From Cyanobacteria bacterium UBA11372 (GTDB taxonomy: Bacteria; Cyanobacteriota; Cyanobacteriia; Cyanobacteriales; Aerosakkonemataceae): 6,309 nt of DNA. The number at the start of each line of letters is the position of its first letter. The first letter of the stretch is position 1. Below are positions 1 through 5,486 of the stretch, one piece after another. Position numbers and translations under genes: made by a program. The notes under the pieces are model-generated. The model had not been told where the DNA came from and did not search any database. It saw only the letters and a list, made by a program, of their open reading frames with translations. The stretch is taken from NCBI GenBank assembly GCA_003486675.1, contig DNGG01000234.1, positions 1 to 6,309 on the forward strand. Reading direction: 5' to 3'.

Positions 1-1451
1 GTAGGTAAGAAGGGAGATTTTTGCCAACGTTGGGCTATTGCCAGCATATCGCGAGGGGGGCCGCCGCCGTGGTCGCCGACGCCGGGAAGCCAAAGCGCAT
101 CGGGTAATTTGGTTTTTATTTGCCAATCAACGGCGTAGGATGCCATTTTAACTGGGTCGATACTTTCACCGATGAGGGCGGACATTAAACTAAATATTTT
201 AGTGCCGTCGGGGGATTGCCACCAGAAGGCAGCGTGGGGAAATTTAGTAGTATCGTTCCAGGCTAATTTTTGGGTGACAAAGTATTCAATTCCCCCTTGT
301 TTGAGGAATTGGGGCAAAGAGGCGCAGAAACCGAAAGTATCGGGAACCCAGGCGACGGTACTGAGTTGGTTAAATTTGGTTTTAACGTAGCGCTGGGCGT
401 AGAGAATTTGGCGGACAATTGACTCGCCGTCGATCAGATTTAGATCGGGTTCGATCCACATTCCGCCGACGATTTCCCATTTTCCAGATTTGACTTTGTT
501 TTGGATGGATTCAAATAAATCGGGGCGATGTTCTTCAATCCAGGCGTAGAGGGCGGGGGTGGAATGACAGAATATTAAATCTGGGAAATCTGCTTGCAGA
601 TTTAGAACTGATTCAAAGGTACGTTGGGCGGCTTTCCAAGTTTCTGAAACAGGCCATAACCAGGCCATGTCTAGGTGGGCGTGTCCGAGTAAATATATTT
701 TGGATTGGATGCGCGAGCAAGTATTTGGTAGGCAAGCAAAGCCTTCCTTATCTTCCTGATCTTGCCAATCTTCCTTGTGCCATAGTTGGAGAGTTTGACG
801 GAGGGAGGTAAGCGATCGCTCAAACAATTCCCCATCAGGCGACGCTTCCCAATCTATTTGGGAAATAGCTTGTGCCAGTAGATCGAGAGCTGCGGGATTA
901 AATGCTGCTAGATAGCGTTGCAATACATCTAACTCATCGGCGATAAAACCGGGTTCGAGGCGTTCTGGAGTGTTAGATTCATAAATACAAACAGAACGCA
1001 TCAAAGCCCCATCGCAATGACTCGGACTCACCAGGCGCAAGGCGACGATAATTTCTTCCCCTGGGGTGACAGATTCGCTCAACAACACCCGGGTGAAATA
1101 ATCTAATAGATCCCCAGATTGAACCAAAACACCATTGATAAAAATCTGGACATCTTCCGCCCACCAAGTCAACGCCAGCCGCAAGCATAAACCAGTTAAA
1201 GGATATCCTTGTAAAGCAGAAGGAATAACCAATTGTTGAGCCAGCCATAAAACTTGACAACCTCCAGACCAAGCGATGTGTCCTTTGGGATTAAGCTGGA
1301 CTAACGACCAGTTCAAAAAGTTGCTTGGGTTTATCTCCTCGATGGGTAAGTCAGCAGAACAATATCGCCAACTTGCTAAAGTATCAACTTGAGTTAGCTG
1401 GCGCAGTCTGACGATGGAGGAGGAAATTTGGTCGTTGGCAGAAGATGTCAC
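1..1451 (-). CDS. Alpha-mannosidase, GH38 (partial; C-terminal part beyond the left edge)
   Basis: Zinc-dependent retaining exo-mannosidase that removes alpha-linked mannose; the natural substrate (storage, envelope or imported glycans) cannot be told from the sequence. The frame is open from GTG 1451 to the window edge, 483 codons. Residues 1-250 resemble the N-terminal beta-rich domain of Ams1-type mannosidases (Trp-rich, e.g. GHIAWSGG, LTWWAEDVQIFING). The catalytic domain begins with GHAHLDMAWLWP (G256-P267), where H259 and D261 should bind zinc. WVPDTFG carries D371, the expected nucleophile and zinc ligand. GVGDHGGGPPRD contains D460 and H461, probably the last zinc site. Full-length relatives have about 1000 residues, so roughly half is visible. 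GTG 1451 (reading MTSSANDQ) is chosen because a stop lies 12 codons upstream and the only other starter is TTG 1463; no strong Shine-Dalgarno precedes either. There is no signal peptide, so the enzyme is probably cytoplasmic. It is divergent from the 486-residue gene. Confidence 0.95.
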   Translation of the reverse strand, partial: MTSSANDQISSSIVRLRQLTQVDTLASWRYCSADLPIEEINPSNFLNWSLVQLNPKGHIAWSGGCQVLWLAQQLVIPSALQGYPLTGLCLRLALTWWAEDVQIFINGVLVQSGDLLDYFTRVLLSESVTPGEEIIVALRLVSPSHCDGALMRSVCIYESNTPERLEPGFIADELDVLQRYLAAFNPAALDLLAQAISQIDWEASPDGELFERSLTSLRQTLQLWHKEDWQDQEDKEGFACLPNTCSRIQSKIYLLGHAHLDMAWLWPVSETWKAAQRTFESVLNLQADFPDLIFCHSTPALYAWIEEHRPDLFESIQNKVKSGKWEIVGGMWIEPDLNLIDGESIVRQILYAQRYVKTKFNQLSTVAWVPDTFGFCASLPQFLKQGGIEYFVTQKLAWNDTTKFPHAAFWWQSPDGTKIFSLMSALIGESIDPVKMASYAVDWQIKTKLPDALWLPGVGDHGGGPPRDMLAIAQRWQKSPFLP

Positions 1452-1541
1452 GGGATGGTTCAACTTTTCGGTACAATCAGGTCAGAAATCTTTATTTCAG
1501 GATGCGGCGGGAAAATAAACCGCGTCCTTCAGACTAGATAT
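1452..1541. promoter_or_regulatory. Divergent intergenic region with promoters for both flanking genes
   Basis: Ninety bases separate the starts of the alpha-mannosidase gene (leftward) and the 486-residue protein gene (rightward), so both promoters should lie here or just inside the coding ends. The only recognisable element is a rightward TACAAT at 1472-1477, 64 bases before ATG 1542; no good -35 box lies 16-18 bases upstream of it. No convincing leftward promoter or operator is visible. The promoter role is inferred from gene layout. Confidence 0.4.
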
Positions 1542-3002
1542 ATGCCTACTAAATTCCCAGGTCGCTATCAAAGCAGGTTGTTGAGGTATCTTAACCGGCA
1601 GTATATCCGGTTCCGCGATCGCGGCGATCGCGCGATTCGACACGGACAAGTTGCTACGACTTGGGGAGCGCAGGTAATACTTTACCCCTTTTTCATGCTG
1701 TTTCAATCCGCCCAACTCGCTGGAAGGCGCTTGCAGCAATTCTTGGGAGTCTCTAATTCACCCCCGCCACCCCAACTACCACCCTCGGATATGCCAGTGA
1801 GGCGAGTGCTAGAGGTAGCCCAATCATTTTACCTGCCTGCTGCCCCAACACAGAAGGCAGGTTGGAAACAAAATGCAAAACCGATCTCTTTCAAGCTCAA
1901 AGAAAGCGAAAACCCATCCCCGATTGCTGGCATTGCCACCCAGCAAGAAGAGCGCAATCTAGTGCTGGTTAACGAAGAAAATGAAATTTTGGATATTTTA
2001 ACTCCAGAACAACAGCAACAACTCAACGAGAAAATTATTTTTGAAGTTGAAAGCTACTTGCACCAGCGCCATTCAATCGAACCAGTCGAGTCAGAATCTG
2101 GCATGACTTTAGCACCACCGGAAGCAGCAGCCAATACTGAACCCGGAGGACTATTGAAGAATGCGATCGATTGGGTAAAAACTGGCCCGGTGGCGACGGT
2201 AGTTAATTTGTTTCAGGAAGAAAAGCAGCAACTGAACCAATTTGAAAATAGACGGCAACAGTTAAAAGCTAAAAGCGAGGAATTAAAACATCGGCACGAA
2301 GAATTAACGCACAAAATTCATCCCAATGCAGATGAAAGTAAACCCGATTTGATTTCTAGCATAGACAGAGCGATCGCTAACCTAGAAACCGGCAAAATTA
2401 CCCAGTCGGTTGTCGATAGCACCCAAAAATTCCTGCACCAGGTAAAAACACGATTGAGCAATCCTCAAACCGGACAAAATCAAGCAGGGAACCCAGAAGA
2501 GTTAGAGGATATTTGGTTGACAACAAACGACCTATTTGGCAAGCCGCAAACCTTGCCAAATATTAGCCAAATACCAGCCCAGAAAAACCCAGCTTCACCA
2601 GCTGCTCTCCCGCCTGCTACAAGAACGGATATCCGGATCGGGAAGAGCATCCAAAACCTGATTAAAAGATACCTGCAACCCCAACAAGCCCTGGTAGTAA
2701 GACCTCAACAAAAAACCGATCTAGCGGTACGCCAAAATGCACCAAAGGAAATCACAAAAGTCCCCTCCAGCGTCTCATCTTTAAATACTACTTCTACCTC
2801 TGAAAAGTCAGTAGCATCCACCCGCAAAGTTTCTGGAAATCGAGAAACCGAATGGATAGAAACCGAAGCCAAACCAGTCGGTTACGTCAAACACCCATTA
2901 GAACGAATATTAGAATGGCTAGATCGAGCAATGCTTTGGCTAGAAGAGCTAATAATAAAAGCTTGGGACTGGTTACAGCAACAAATGAACAATAAAAAAT
3001 GA
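1542..3002 (+). CDS. Conserved cyanobacterial protein of unknown function, coiled coil, 486 aa
   Basis: I know no function for this protein, but its ends resemble a recurrent cyanobacterial hypothetical family. Residues 1-35 are very basic (MPTKFPGRYQSRLL, then many Arg). Residues 39-60 are hydrophobic (WGAQVILYPFFMLF) and could be a membrane-associated helix. A Pro-rich linker follows (PPPPQLPPSD). Residues about 226-258 (EEKQQLNQFENRRQQL onward) are charged heptad-like sequence, a probable coiled coil. W325-G333 (WLTTNDLFG) looks like a short linear motif in an otherwise low-complexity, Gln/Pro/Ser-rich stretch. The C-terminus, from KHPLERILEWLDRAMLWLEE (about 450) to the end, is a Trp-rich amphipathic helix. 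ATG 1542 is preferred over upstream in-frame TTG 1428 and ATG 1455: it begins the recognisable MPTKFPGRY and leaves room for a promoter; no clear ribosome-binding site is seen. A role as an envelope or membrane scaffold is only a guess from composition. Confidence 0.85.
   Translation: MPTKFPGRYQSRLLRYLNRQYIRFRDRGDRAIRHGQVATTWGAQVILYPFFMLFQSAQLAGRRLQQFLGVSNSPPPPQLPPSDMPVRRVLEVAQSFYLPAAPTQKAGWKQNAKPISFKLKESENPSPIAGIATQQEERNLVLVNEENEILDILTPEQQQQLNEKIIFEVESYLHQRHSIEPVESESGMTLAPPEAAANTEPGGLLKNAIDWVKTGPVATVVNLFQEEKQQLNQFENRRQQLKAKSEELKHRHEELTHKIHPNADESKPDLISSIDRAIANLETGKITQSVVDSTQKFLHQVKTRLSNPQTGQNQAGNPEELEDIWLTTNDLFGKPQTLPNISQIPAQKNPASPAALPPATRTDIRIGKSIQNLIKRYLQPQQALVVRPQQKTDLAVRQNAPKEITKVPSSVSSLNTTSTSEKSVASTRKVSGNRETEWIETEAKPVGYVKHPLERILEWLDRAMLWLEELIIKAWDWLQQQMNNKK
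1615..1631. repeat. Two adjacent HIP1 octamers (GCGATCGC)
   Basis: GCGATCGC occurs at 1615-1622 and 1624-1631, one base apart, inside the Arg/Asp-rich N-terminal codons of the 486-residue protein. Single copies lie at 812-819, 2370-2377, 3864-3871, 5737-5744 and 5806-5813, seven in total. HIP1 is the highly iterated palindrome of many cyanobacterial genomes, so this density is direct evidence for the host lineage. The sites fall in the alpha-mannosidase, the 486-residue protein, the sigma gene and one intergenic region. Confidence 0.9.
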
Positions 3003-3012
3003 CAAGTCAAAT

Positions 3013-3061
3013 CTTCTCTTTCTGCTGCTTCTCGGCGTCCTCTGTGCCTCTGTGGTTCGTT
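3013..3061 (+). repeat. Dispersed CCTCTGTG-type repeat in the Anbu leader
   Basis: The stretch has the form TTCTC-GGCGTCCTCTGTG-CCTCTGTGGTTCGTT (best conserved at 3029-3061). I recognise it as a widely scattered bacterial intergenic repeat, often seen in the opposite orientation as an ACCACAGAGGCACAGAGG-like sequence. It contains a perfect tandem 8-mer, CCTCTGTG at 3039-3046 and 3047-3054. It fills most of the gap between the 486-residue gene and Anbu and ends 8 bases before the Anbu ATG. Its function is unknown, and the identification is from memory of the repeat type, not from a search. Confidence 0.7.
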
Positions 3062-3069
3062 CAATAGAT

Positions 3070-3837
3070 ATGACTTATTGCCTTGGTATCATCACAAAAT
3101 TTGGTCTAGTAATGGCTTCCGACTCCCGGACAAATGCCGGAGTTGACTATGTTTCCAATTACCAAAAACTGTTTGATTTTTCCTTATCAGGAGAAAGGGT
3201 AATAATTATCTGTACTGCTGGAAATCTTTCTATAACTCAAAGCGTTATAGCTTGTCTGCAAAAGGATCTCAAAGCACAAGAAAACGTCAACCTTCATACC
3301 TTACCCACCCTTTATGAAGTCGCCAGCTATGTCGGCAATACAATCCGACAAATTCAACAAAAAGATGCAACTTGGCTGCAAAAAGACGGAATTGATTATA
3401 AATGTAGCTTTTTAGTTGGCGGTCAAATTAGAGGAGAAGAACCGCAAATTTATCTAATTTACAATCAAGGTAACTTTATTCACGCCACGCCAGAAACGCC
3501 GTTTTTACAGTTAGGTGAAACCAAGTACGGCAAGCCGATTTTAGACCGGACGTTGAACTACAATACTCCATTAGAGGCTGCCGCAAAATGTGCGTTGCTA
3601 TCGATTGATTCTACCATGAAATCTAATATTTCTGTAGGGCCACCGATTAGCATGGTAATGTACGAAACCGATACTTTTATTATCAAACATCAATTGCAAT
3701 TACCACCCGGCGATCCTTATTTGCTCAAAATTCGTAAGTTGTGGGAAGAATCCCTAAGAAAAGCGTTTGATAATATGCCCGATGTCGAGTGGAAATATTA
3801 TCGGGAAAACGGTACGGAAGCCGTTTCGGCTGATTAA
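3070..3837 (+). CDS. Anbu, proteasome-type Ntn peptidase (255 aa)
   Basis: Bacterial proteasome-like protease of the Anbu family (ancestral beta subunit, related to HslV and 20S beta subunits). Family members are N-terminal-nucleophile fold proteins that assemble into open helical or ring-like oligomers in the cytoplasm. The start MTYCLGI is diagnostic: Met removal exposes Thr as the catalytic residue. SDSRTNAGVD (from S17) supplies the active-site Asp (D18 with Met counted), and K33 in YQKLF matches the catalytic Lys of beta subunits. Further family signatures are FLVGGQI.GE, YNQGNFI, ETPFLQLGETKYGKPILDR and DSTMKSNISVGPPI. Length fits the family (about 245-255). ATG 3070 is chosen over in-frame GTG 3052, which would put five residues and the Met before Thr and lies within a repeat. 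No good Shine-Dalgarno is visible. The usual partners (ATP-grasp, alpha-E and transglutaminase-like proteins in many bacteria) are not in this window. Confidence 0.95.
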   Translation: MTYCLGIITKFGLVMASDSRTNAGVDYVSNYQKLFDFSLSGERVIIICTAGNLSITQSVIACLQKDLKAQENVNLHTLPTLYEVASYVGNTIRQIQQKDATWLQKDGIDYKCSFLVGGQIRGEEPQIYLIYNQGNFIHATPETPFLQLGETKYGKPILDRTLNYNTPLEAAAKCALLSIDSTMKSNISVGPPISMVMYETDTFIIKHQLQLPPGDPYLLKIRKLWEESLRKAFDNMPDVEWKYYRENGTEAVSAD

Positions 3838-4012
3838 TGGGGAAGCATCGCCAATATCGGGTAGCGATCGCACAGCACAGAGACTAACTTGCTAAAAACT
3901 TTGTGCCAAGTCCGTCCCCCTCCCCCCTCTCTTTACCATAACTTTATATATACCAGGCTAGATTAAAGATTTGGTGAAGTTGATAAATATTAATTTACGG
4001 TGAGTGTAAAAT

Positions 4013-4131
4013 ATGGTTAATTTTAAAAAGGCCGCTCTACTGTAGTAATAGATAATTCTCAAGAAACTGTTGGGCAAATTTATCGTATTCTACGCTTAAC
4101 CTATCCTCAAAAGAGAATTTCCCTCTCGTAG
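4013..4131 (+). pseudogene. Possible frameshifted micro-gene remnant
   Basis: ATG 4013 is preceded by a Shine-Dalgarno-like GGTGAG but reads only MVNFKKAALL before TAG 4043. The -1 frame from the A-run at 4025-4029 stays open for 34 codons to TAG 4129, reading GRSTVVIDNSQETVGQIYRI and then LRLTYPQKRISLS, which has protein-like composition but no start codon of its own. Joined across the A-run, the two would give a peptide of about 39 residues. This could be a decayed gene, a sequencing slip in the A-run, or chance. I do not recognise the peptide. Confidence 0.18.
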
Positions 4132-4225
4132 TTTGACGAGGTTAAAATACAACAGGGTATCCCAATCCAGCTGATTGGTACATTAAGGTTGCATCTAGAC
4201 ATGAATTGAACTTGCTGATTTAATT

Positions 4226-4229
4226 GAGG
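4226..4229 (+). promoter_or_regulatory. Ribosome-binding site GAGG for the small membrane protein
   Basis: GAGG lies 7 bases before ATG 4237 in TTGAGGTAAATTAATG. It is the clearest Shine-Dalgarno sequence among the plus-strand genes here and supports both translation of the short gene and the choice of its start. Confidence 0.6.
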
Positions 4230-4236
4230 TAAATTA

Positions 4237-4605
4237 ATGTCCAAATGGACTGTTTCAAAAATAACTTTCATTGCCGTTAGCACGGCTTTGCTCTTGCAGC
4301 TGATACATGGTTATCTGCCCCAAGTTTATACCCCAAAATTCAACTTTAATTTAAACTTGCCGTCATGGGCAATGGTTTGTTTTCTCGTGGTGAGTGGGTT
4401 GGCATTGTTGCTCATGTTAGGCTTTTTTGTAGGGTTCGTTATGCTTGTATCTGAGTTCAACCTCGTGTCAAATGTGACGAATGAATATGATTCTTTTGAT
4501 GGATTAGGTGCGGGAGAGCCATATCTTTGCCAGGAATCATGCTCACGCTCTCCCCAACTCTCAAAGACAAAAAAAGCACCGGCTCCTCTAACTCGCCTTT
4601 TTTAA
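4237..4605 (+). CDS. Small two-helix membrane protein, unknown function (122 aa)
   Basis: I do not recognise the family. Residues 1-8 are short and basic (MSKWTVSK). Residues 9-29 are hydrophobic (ITFIAVSTALLLQLIHGY), a probable first membrane helix. A polar loop follows (VYTPKFNFNLNLPS), then a long hydrophobic stretch at 44-72 (WAMVCFLVVSGLALLLMLGF onward), a second helix. With K3/K8 before the first helix and acidic residues after the second, both ends may face the cytoplasm. From about residue 90 the sequence (GAGEPYLCQESCSRSPQLSK and the rest) changes character: it is encoded by DNA containing two inverted repeats and ends at TAA 4603 inside the second. The last 30 residues are therefore probably a read-through tail. 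The good RBS argues that at least the first 90 residues are real. It converges with the 233-residue gene, 43 bp away. Confidence 0.55.
   Translation: MSKWTVSKITFIAVSTALLLQLIHGYLPQVYTPKFNFNLNLPSWAMVCFLVVSGLALLLMLGFFVGFVMLVSEFNLVSNVTNEYDSFDGLGAGEPYLCQESCSRSPQLSKTKKAPAPLTRLF
4512..4554. repeat. Inverted repeat GGGAGAGC / GCTCTCCC
   Basis: Perfect 8-bp arms at 4512-4519 and 4547-4554 enclose 27 bases. The element lies within the 3' end of the small membrane-protein frame. The left-arm 10-mer CGGGAGAGCC (4511-4520) recurs in inverted orientation at 6289-6298, also in a hairpin. It may be a remnant of a small mobile or dispersed element. Confidence 0.45.
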
Positions 4606-4620
4606 GCGGGGCGGAGGGAG
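4583..4620. terminator. Imperfect inverted repeat between convergent genes, candidate terminator
   Basis: Arms 4583-4599 and 4604-4620 pair at 12 of 17 positions (counting G-U on the plus strand) around a TTTT loop; the T-run is at 4598-4603. The pattern, pyrimidine-rich arm, T-run/AA, purine-rich arm, resembles degenerate copies of a common cyanobacterial intergenic repeat with a CCCCTTAAAAAGGGG-like core. It sits where the plus-strand 122-residue gene and the minus-strand 233-residue gene converge, so it could end transcripts. There is no T-run after the hairpin on either strand, so classical Rho-independent termination is doubtful. Confidence 0.35.
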
Positions 4621-4648
4621 CAAAAACAGTGGCAAAAAGCGGATTCAA

Positions 4649-5350
4649 TTAAATTTGACAATCCTCAGCCGATTTGGTTTCCACTGACAAATTTCGAGAG
4701 ATTTGTATCGCTTCATTTAATACCGAATCCATCAGTTTCATTCGTTTTAAATAGGCGCGAGCGGCAGCTAGCGGGACGAGCAAAACATCACTCCAGGCTT
4801 GTTCTTGCCGATGAAATGCTTGAATTTCTGGTTGTTGGCTGCTTGAAATTGAGGCAATTTTTAATCCTAATGCCTCAATTTCCGGCGGTGAAGGTGCTGC
4901 ATCAACCAAACCGAGGTAGTAGTCCCCTACAGTCATCAATAAATCGTAAATTTCTCTAGACAATCGCCGCCCAACTGGCTGTAGTAAATTACAAGTCAAC
5001 ATCGGCAGAATGTGCCAAGTTTGAGCCAGCAAATCTTGTCCGACGCCAGAAATTTCTTGAGGAATAAACAAATCTACATCGCTGACAAAATTAGTTTCAG
5101 GGGACATCAACATTACAGAAACAACTTGCCATTCTGCTTCTGGATCTAGTGGTGGCTCGGGTTCGTTTACAATCGTTACGTAGCGGCTTGGCGACTTTCC
5201 TTCTAGAAACCTGCGCGCCGCCTCTGAGTAGAGTTGCTGTTGCTCTTGCTTTGAGAACAAAAGAGGACTTCGCACCCATCTATTGAGTTCCCAGATTTCT
5301 CCGGGTTGCGGCGTTGGTAGGTTAAATTCTTGCCCAAAGTCTTTCTCCAT
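4649..5350 (-). CDS. Unknown protein downstream of the sigma factor (233 aa)
   Basis: Function unknown. The protein is soluble, with no signal peptide or membrane helix. Residues 10-30 contain NLPTPQPGEIWELNRWVRSP; the PGEIW turn recalls the start of PemK/MazF-like SH3 barrels, but I see no other support for a toxin. Residues 57-100 look like beta strands (YVTIVNEP, WQVVSVMLMS, DVDLFIPQEISG). Residues 105-150 are helical with a striking block: LLAQTWHILPMLTCNLLQPV, then GRRLSREIYDLLMTVGDYYLG. The C-terminal part is helical (LLVPLAAARAYLKRMKLM). ATG 5350 is the only usual start after an in-frame stop at about 5408-5410, and GGAG lies 10 bases upstream. It is 136 bp downstream of the sigma gene on the same strand, so probably in the same transcript. 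A role as sigma regulator or sigma target is inference only. Confidence 0.85.
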   Translation of the reverse strand: MEKDFGQEFNLPTPQPGEIWELNRWVRSPLLFSKQEQQQLYSEAARRFLEGKSPSRYVTIVNEPEPPLDPEAEWQVVSVMLMSPETNFVSDVDLFIPQEISGVGQDLLAQTWHILPMLTCNLLQPVGRRLSREIYDLLMTVGDYYLGLVDAAPSPPEIEALGLKIASISSSQQPEIQAFHRQEQAWSDVLLVPLAAARAYLKRMKLMDSVLNEAIQISRNLSVETKSAEDCQI

Positions 5351-5388
5351 AGATTTTTCGCTCCAGATGAGGATAATTGATTTTTCTG

Positions 5389-5441
5389 CAACTGGTGTTT
5401 GTTTGTATTAACGGATGACGGCATCATCGTATAACCAGTTG
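5389..5441 (-). repeat. Nested inverted repeat in the sigma-233aa spacer
   Basis: Outer arms CAACTGGT (5389-5396) and ACCAGTTG (5434-5441) are a perfect 8-bp inverted repeat. Inside lies a second one, GATGA (5414-5418) with TCATC (5424-5428) and loop CGGCA. In the leftward transcript this would fold as a stem with an internal hairpin, 38 bases before ATG 5350. No T-run follows. It may be an mRNA processing, stability or attenuation element, or an operator. Confidence 0.45.
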
Positions 5442-5486
5442 TATTGATTATTCCCAATTGACGGGCAGCGAAAAACCTTGGTTTCT

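Larger units (their letters stand above)
3838..4236. other. Intergenic region, about 400 bp, no intact gene
   Basis: It holds one HIP1 site (3864-3871), a C-rich pyrimidine tract (about 3913-3931), an AT-rich stretch (about 3940-4020), a possible broken micro-gene (4013-4131, listed separately) and a small hairpin CTCGT/ACGAG (4125-4129 with 4136-4140, loop of 6) without a T-run. No terminator is evident directly after Anbu: the 5-bp hairpin AGCCG-TTT-CGGCT at 3819-3831 lies inside the Anbu coding end and has no T tract. TTGACG at 4133-4138 resembles a -35 box but has no good -10 at the right distance. The promoter of the downstream membrane-protein gene is presumably here. Confidence 0.6.

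Noticed and set aside
172..390. Plus-strand reading frame of 72 codons
   Set aside because: It lies wholly inside the alpha-mannosidase gene on the opposite strand and has no protein-like features.
979..1272. Minus-strand frame of 97 codons
   Set aside because: It is a different frame of the same strand as the alpha-mannosidase, whose frame matches its family throughout.
1428..1541. Upstream extension of the 486-residue protein from TTG 1428 or ATG 1455
   Set aside because: TTG 1428 would overlap the divergent mannosidase start. The added residues are not typical of the family, and MPTKFPGRY at 1542 is the better beginning.
1497..2026. Two minus-strand frames (1497-1739 and 1829-2026)
   Set aside because: They are antisense shadows of the 486-residue gene, with no RBS and no recognisable sequence.
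2882..3064. Minus-strand frame beginning MNEPQRHRGRRE
   Set aside because: Its start is a translation of the dispersed repeat and the rest is antisense to the 486-residue gene; frames of this kind are commonly spurious.
3052..3069. GTG 3052 as the Anbu start
   Set aside because: It would place VRSID before the conserved MTYCLGI start and hide the catalytic Thr; the GTG belongs to the repeat.
3819..3831. Hairpin AGCCG-TTT-CGGCT as an Anbu terminator
   Set aside because: It lies before the stop codon, has a 5-bp stem and no T-run follows.
4457..4648. Minus-strand frame of 63 codons
   Set aside because: It runs antisense through the repeat-containing tail of the small membrane-protein gene and has no RBS or family resemblance.
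5097..5279. Minus-strand frame of 60 codons
   Set aside because: It is a shadow of the 233-residue gene in another frame, Arg/Ala-rich as expected for a wrong frame.
4649..5350. 233-residue protein as a PemK/MazF toxin
   Set aside because: Only the PGEIW turn is shared; the length, the helical second half and the lack of a paired antitoxin gene argue against it.
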